Assembly: GCA_002409975.1 (NCBI GenBank)
Contig: DHOO01000122.1
Span: 1 to 7,849, forward strand
Reading direction: 5' to 3'
DNA length: 7,849 nucleotides
From: Firmicutes bacterium UBA5388
Lineage (GTDB): Bacteria; Bacillota; UBA4882; UBA10575
Below the pieces are notes generated by a model that saw nothing but the letters and a program-made list of their open reading frames with translations, did no database searches and had not been told where the DNA came from. The translations under genes and the position numbers were made by a program. Positions within the stretch are counted from its first letter, which is position 1. Every line of letters begins with the position of its first letter. Shown here piece by piece: positions 6,597 through 7,849 of the stretch.

Positions 6597-7649
6597 TCAC
6601 ATCATTGGTTGATAATTATGATAATACTGGATATTTTCACGAATCACGACTTCCAAACGAGTTGAGACTTCCGTTTTTTCCGGCCATTCTCCTTCAGCAA
6701 CGTAATTGAATAATAATTTAATCGGTAAATACCCTTGAAAATAAGGTTCCTGACATACCACCGCTTGAACTACATTCTCCTGAATCAGTTGATAATGCAT
6801 ATCATTCATATCCATTCCAATTAACTTAATCTTACCAACATTAGCTGTTTCTTTGATAGCTACTCCCGATAAGAATAGATTGGAACAATCATGATAGAGT
6901 GCAACCAATTCCGGATTTTCAGTAATGAACCGTTTAATTAGATCAATACTTTCGCGTTCATCAGTTTCAGATATTTTAAGTGGTTCGATAATCTTTAAAT
7001 CGGAGACGTCTGATAAAACTTCCCGAAATCCCATAATCCGTTGTTCCAAATGGGTCAAATTATCATTGGTTGTAATAATCCCCACTTTTCCTGGACTTGA
7101 AGAAAATTTAGTTATTAGTTCCCCACATAACCGTCCAGATTGAATATAATTGCATCCGACATAAAACAGGCGTTTACTGGTAGGAACATCGATGTTAAAG
7201 GTTGCTACCGGCAATCCACCATCCACCAGCTCATCGATAAAACCGCTGAGCGGAGCCGGCAACCAGGGGTCAATCGCCAAGGCATCAAGCTTTGGTAAAA
7301 CCTCTTTGATCTGTTCCATTTGTCCCTCGGCGGAATGAGGGGCATTCAATAAAATTATTTCCGCTCCAAAATCCTTCAGTTCACTAAAAGCTCTTTGAAT
7401 TCCCTGTTCAATCTGAACTCTAAACCAGTCCGGAAAAATATAGGATACTCCAATACAGCATTTGGTCTTTTTCGCTAAATGTTTAGCGGCTCGATTAGGC
7501 TGGTAACCAAGTTCTTTAACCATCTCCAAAACCCGTCGCTTGGTTTCCTCCGAAACCAACCCCCGGTTGTTCAATACCCTATCTACAGTTATACGGGAAA
7601 TATTCAATTTTTTAGCAATATCAGCTGCGGTTACTCTGGTTTGATTCAA
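6597..7649 (-). CDS. LacI-family transcriptional regulator with sugar-binding (RbsB-like) domain
   Basis: DNA-binding regulator of about 350 residues, presumed repressor of the cluster with the imported sugar or a metabolite as effector. The N-terminal helix-turn-helix (VTAADIAKKLNISRITVDRVLNN, read in two pieces VTAADIAKKL and NISRITVDRVLNN) is followed by a hinge (QPNRAAKHLAKK) that keeps the minor-groove leucine. The rest is a type I periplasmic-binding-protein fold: DALAIDP, FYVGCNYIQSGRLCGELI, GKVGIITTND, ALYHDCSN and KLIGMDMND blocks mark the alternating strands. I choose the TTG at 7647-7649 because AAGGTGAT overlaps the GTG at 7656-7658 and sits at proper distance only for the TTG; the GTG would add three residues and lacks a ribosome binding site. 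There is no terminator between its TGA and the binding-protein gene 186 bases on, so read-through into the operon is possible. Operator copies at its own promoter and at the transporter promoter indicate autoregulation and local control. Confidence 0.93.
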   Translation of the reverse strand: MNQTRVTAADIAKKLNISRITVDRVLNNRGLVSEETKRRVLEMVKELGYQPNRAAKHLAKKTKCCIGVSYIFPDWFRVQIEQGIQRAFSELKDFGAEIILLNAPHSAEGQMEQIKEVLPKLDALAIDPWLPAPLSGFIDELVDGGLPVATFNIDVPTSKRLFYVGCNYIQSGRLCGELITKFSSSPGKVGIITTNDNLTHLEQRIMGFREVLSDVSDLKIIEPLKISETDERESIDLIKRFITENPELVALYHDCSNLFLSGVAIKETANVGKIKLIGMDMNDMHYQLIQENVVQAVVCQEPYFQGYLPIKLLFNYVAEGEWPEKTEVSTRLEVVIRENIQYYHNYQPMM

Positions 7650-7653
7650 TTGT

Positions 7654-7661
7654 ATCACCTT
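7654..7661 (-). promoter_or_regulatory. Ribosome binding site for the regulator (TTG start)
   Basis: AAGGTGAT pairs through GGTGAT with the extended anti-Shine-Dalgarno and lies four bases before the TTG at 7647-7649 (eight from its GG). It contains the competing GTG codon, which therefore cannot use it. Confidence 0.6.
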
Positions 7662-7664
7662 GAT

Positions 7665-7680
7665 TGTTATACGTGTAACA
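7665..7680. promoter_or_regulatory. LacI-family operator at the regulator's own promoter
   Basis: TGTTATACGTGTAACA is a palindrome with seven of eight pairs symmetric and a central ACGT. It begins three bases after the predicted -10 box, so it covers the expected transcription start; bound repressor would block initiation. It matches the site at 6563-6578 in inverted orientation. Confidence 0.85.
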
Positions 7681-7683
7681 TTA

Positions 7684-7712
7684 ATTATAATTTTTCTCCA
7701 CTTTTCTGTGAA
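7684..7712 (-). promoter_or_regulatory. Sigma-A promoter of the regulator gene
   Basis: Minus-strand TTCACA (7707-7712; 5/6 to TTGACA), a 17-base spacer and a perfect TATAAT (7684-7689) precede the regulator gene. The predicted start at about 7676-7678 falls inside the operator and gives a leader of about 28 bases. Confidence 0.8.
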
Positions 7713-7849
7713 CTCCTCTTTTTATTTTTAAATAAATGTAAATTTTTTTTACCCGACTTTTACGCAGATGAAATAATAAGAAGAAAGGCTGTCATTCAAC
7801 ACGAGTAACAAGTCGCGAGATGTATTTTCTAGGTAGTCGCTCACGCTGG

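Noticed and set aside
7479..7808. Plus-strand open frame of 109 codons.
   Set aside because: Mostly antisense to the well-supported regulator gene; cysteine/phenylalanine-rich shadow composition, no ribosome binding site.
7749..7847. Minus-strand frame of 32 codons open to the right edge, ending TAA at 7749-7751; possible C-terminus of an upstream gene.
   Set aside because: Too short to judge, low-complexity ending, no recognisable motif and no terminator after it.
7820..7849. Plus-strand ATG opening a frame that runs off the right edge (MYFLGSRSRW).
   Set aside because: No ribosome binding site or promoter in front of it; ten codons only.

Overview
The window holds one catabolic gene cluster, entirely on the minus strand, so it reads from right to left. 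In transcription order it contains a LacI-family regulator, an extracytoplasmic sugar-binding protein, two CUT1-type ABC permeases, and a 982-residue fusion of beta-phosphoglucomutase (HAD superfamily) with a glycoside hydrolase family 65 (GH65) phosphorylase. The logic matches known alpha-glucoside phosphorolysis loci such as E. coli ycj, where transporter, kojibiose phosphorylase, beta-phosphoglucomutase and LacI regulator are separate genes. A disaccharide or glucoside would be imported, split with inorganic phosphate to beta-glucose 1-phosphate plus an acceptor, and the phosphosugar isomerised to glucose 6-phosphate. Here both enzymatic steps sit in one polypeptide. The actual sugar cannot be read from the sequence.

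Layout: 39-2987 fusion enzyme; 3024-3908 and 3957-4832 permeases; 4833-5129 a 297-base gap with a strong intrinsic terminator (5074-5108), an AT-rich hairpin and a short palindrome; 5130-6410 binding protein; 6411-6596 promoter/leader region; 6597-7649 regulator; 7650-7849 regulator promoter and about 140 bases to the edge in which I see no supported gene. No transport ATPase is encoded, so the permeases probably use a shared MsmX/MalK-like ATPase encoded elsewhere.

Regulation is unusually legible. A near-perfect 16-bp palindrome with a central CG (7665-7680) covers the predicted transcription start of the regulator, and its reverse complement recurs with one mismatch (15/16) at 6563-6578, upstream of the binding-protein promoter. 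These are very likely the regulator's own operators. A weaker CcpA/cre-like motif lies at 6543-6556.

Organism: moderately AT-rich DNA, strong AGGAGG-type ribosome binding sites, a TTG start and an ABC importer without its own ATPase suggest a Bacillota-like bacterium. The binding protein has a signal peptide but no lipobox cysteine, which would fit a lineage with an outer membrane or a Thermotogae-like envelope better than a classical monoderm. This assignment is tentative.

Points that stand out: the natural fusion; loss of the phosphate-binding Arg of beta-phosphoglucomutase (Gln48) and of a second ligand (Lys117 for Asn); a FWDND version of the GH65 FWDTE motif; the paired operators; and the terminator between binding protein and permeases. 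Three starts (fusion, distal permease, regulator) were moved downstream of the longest open frame because the only good ribosome binding site points to the inner codon.
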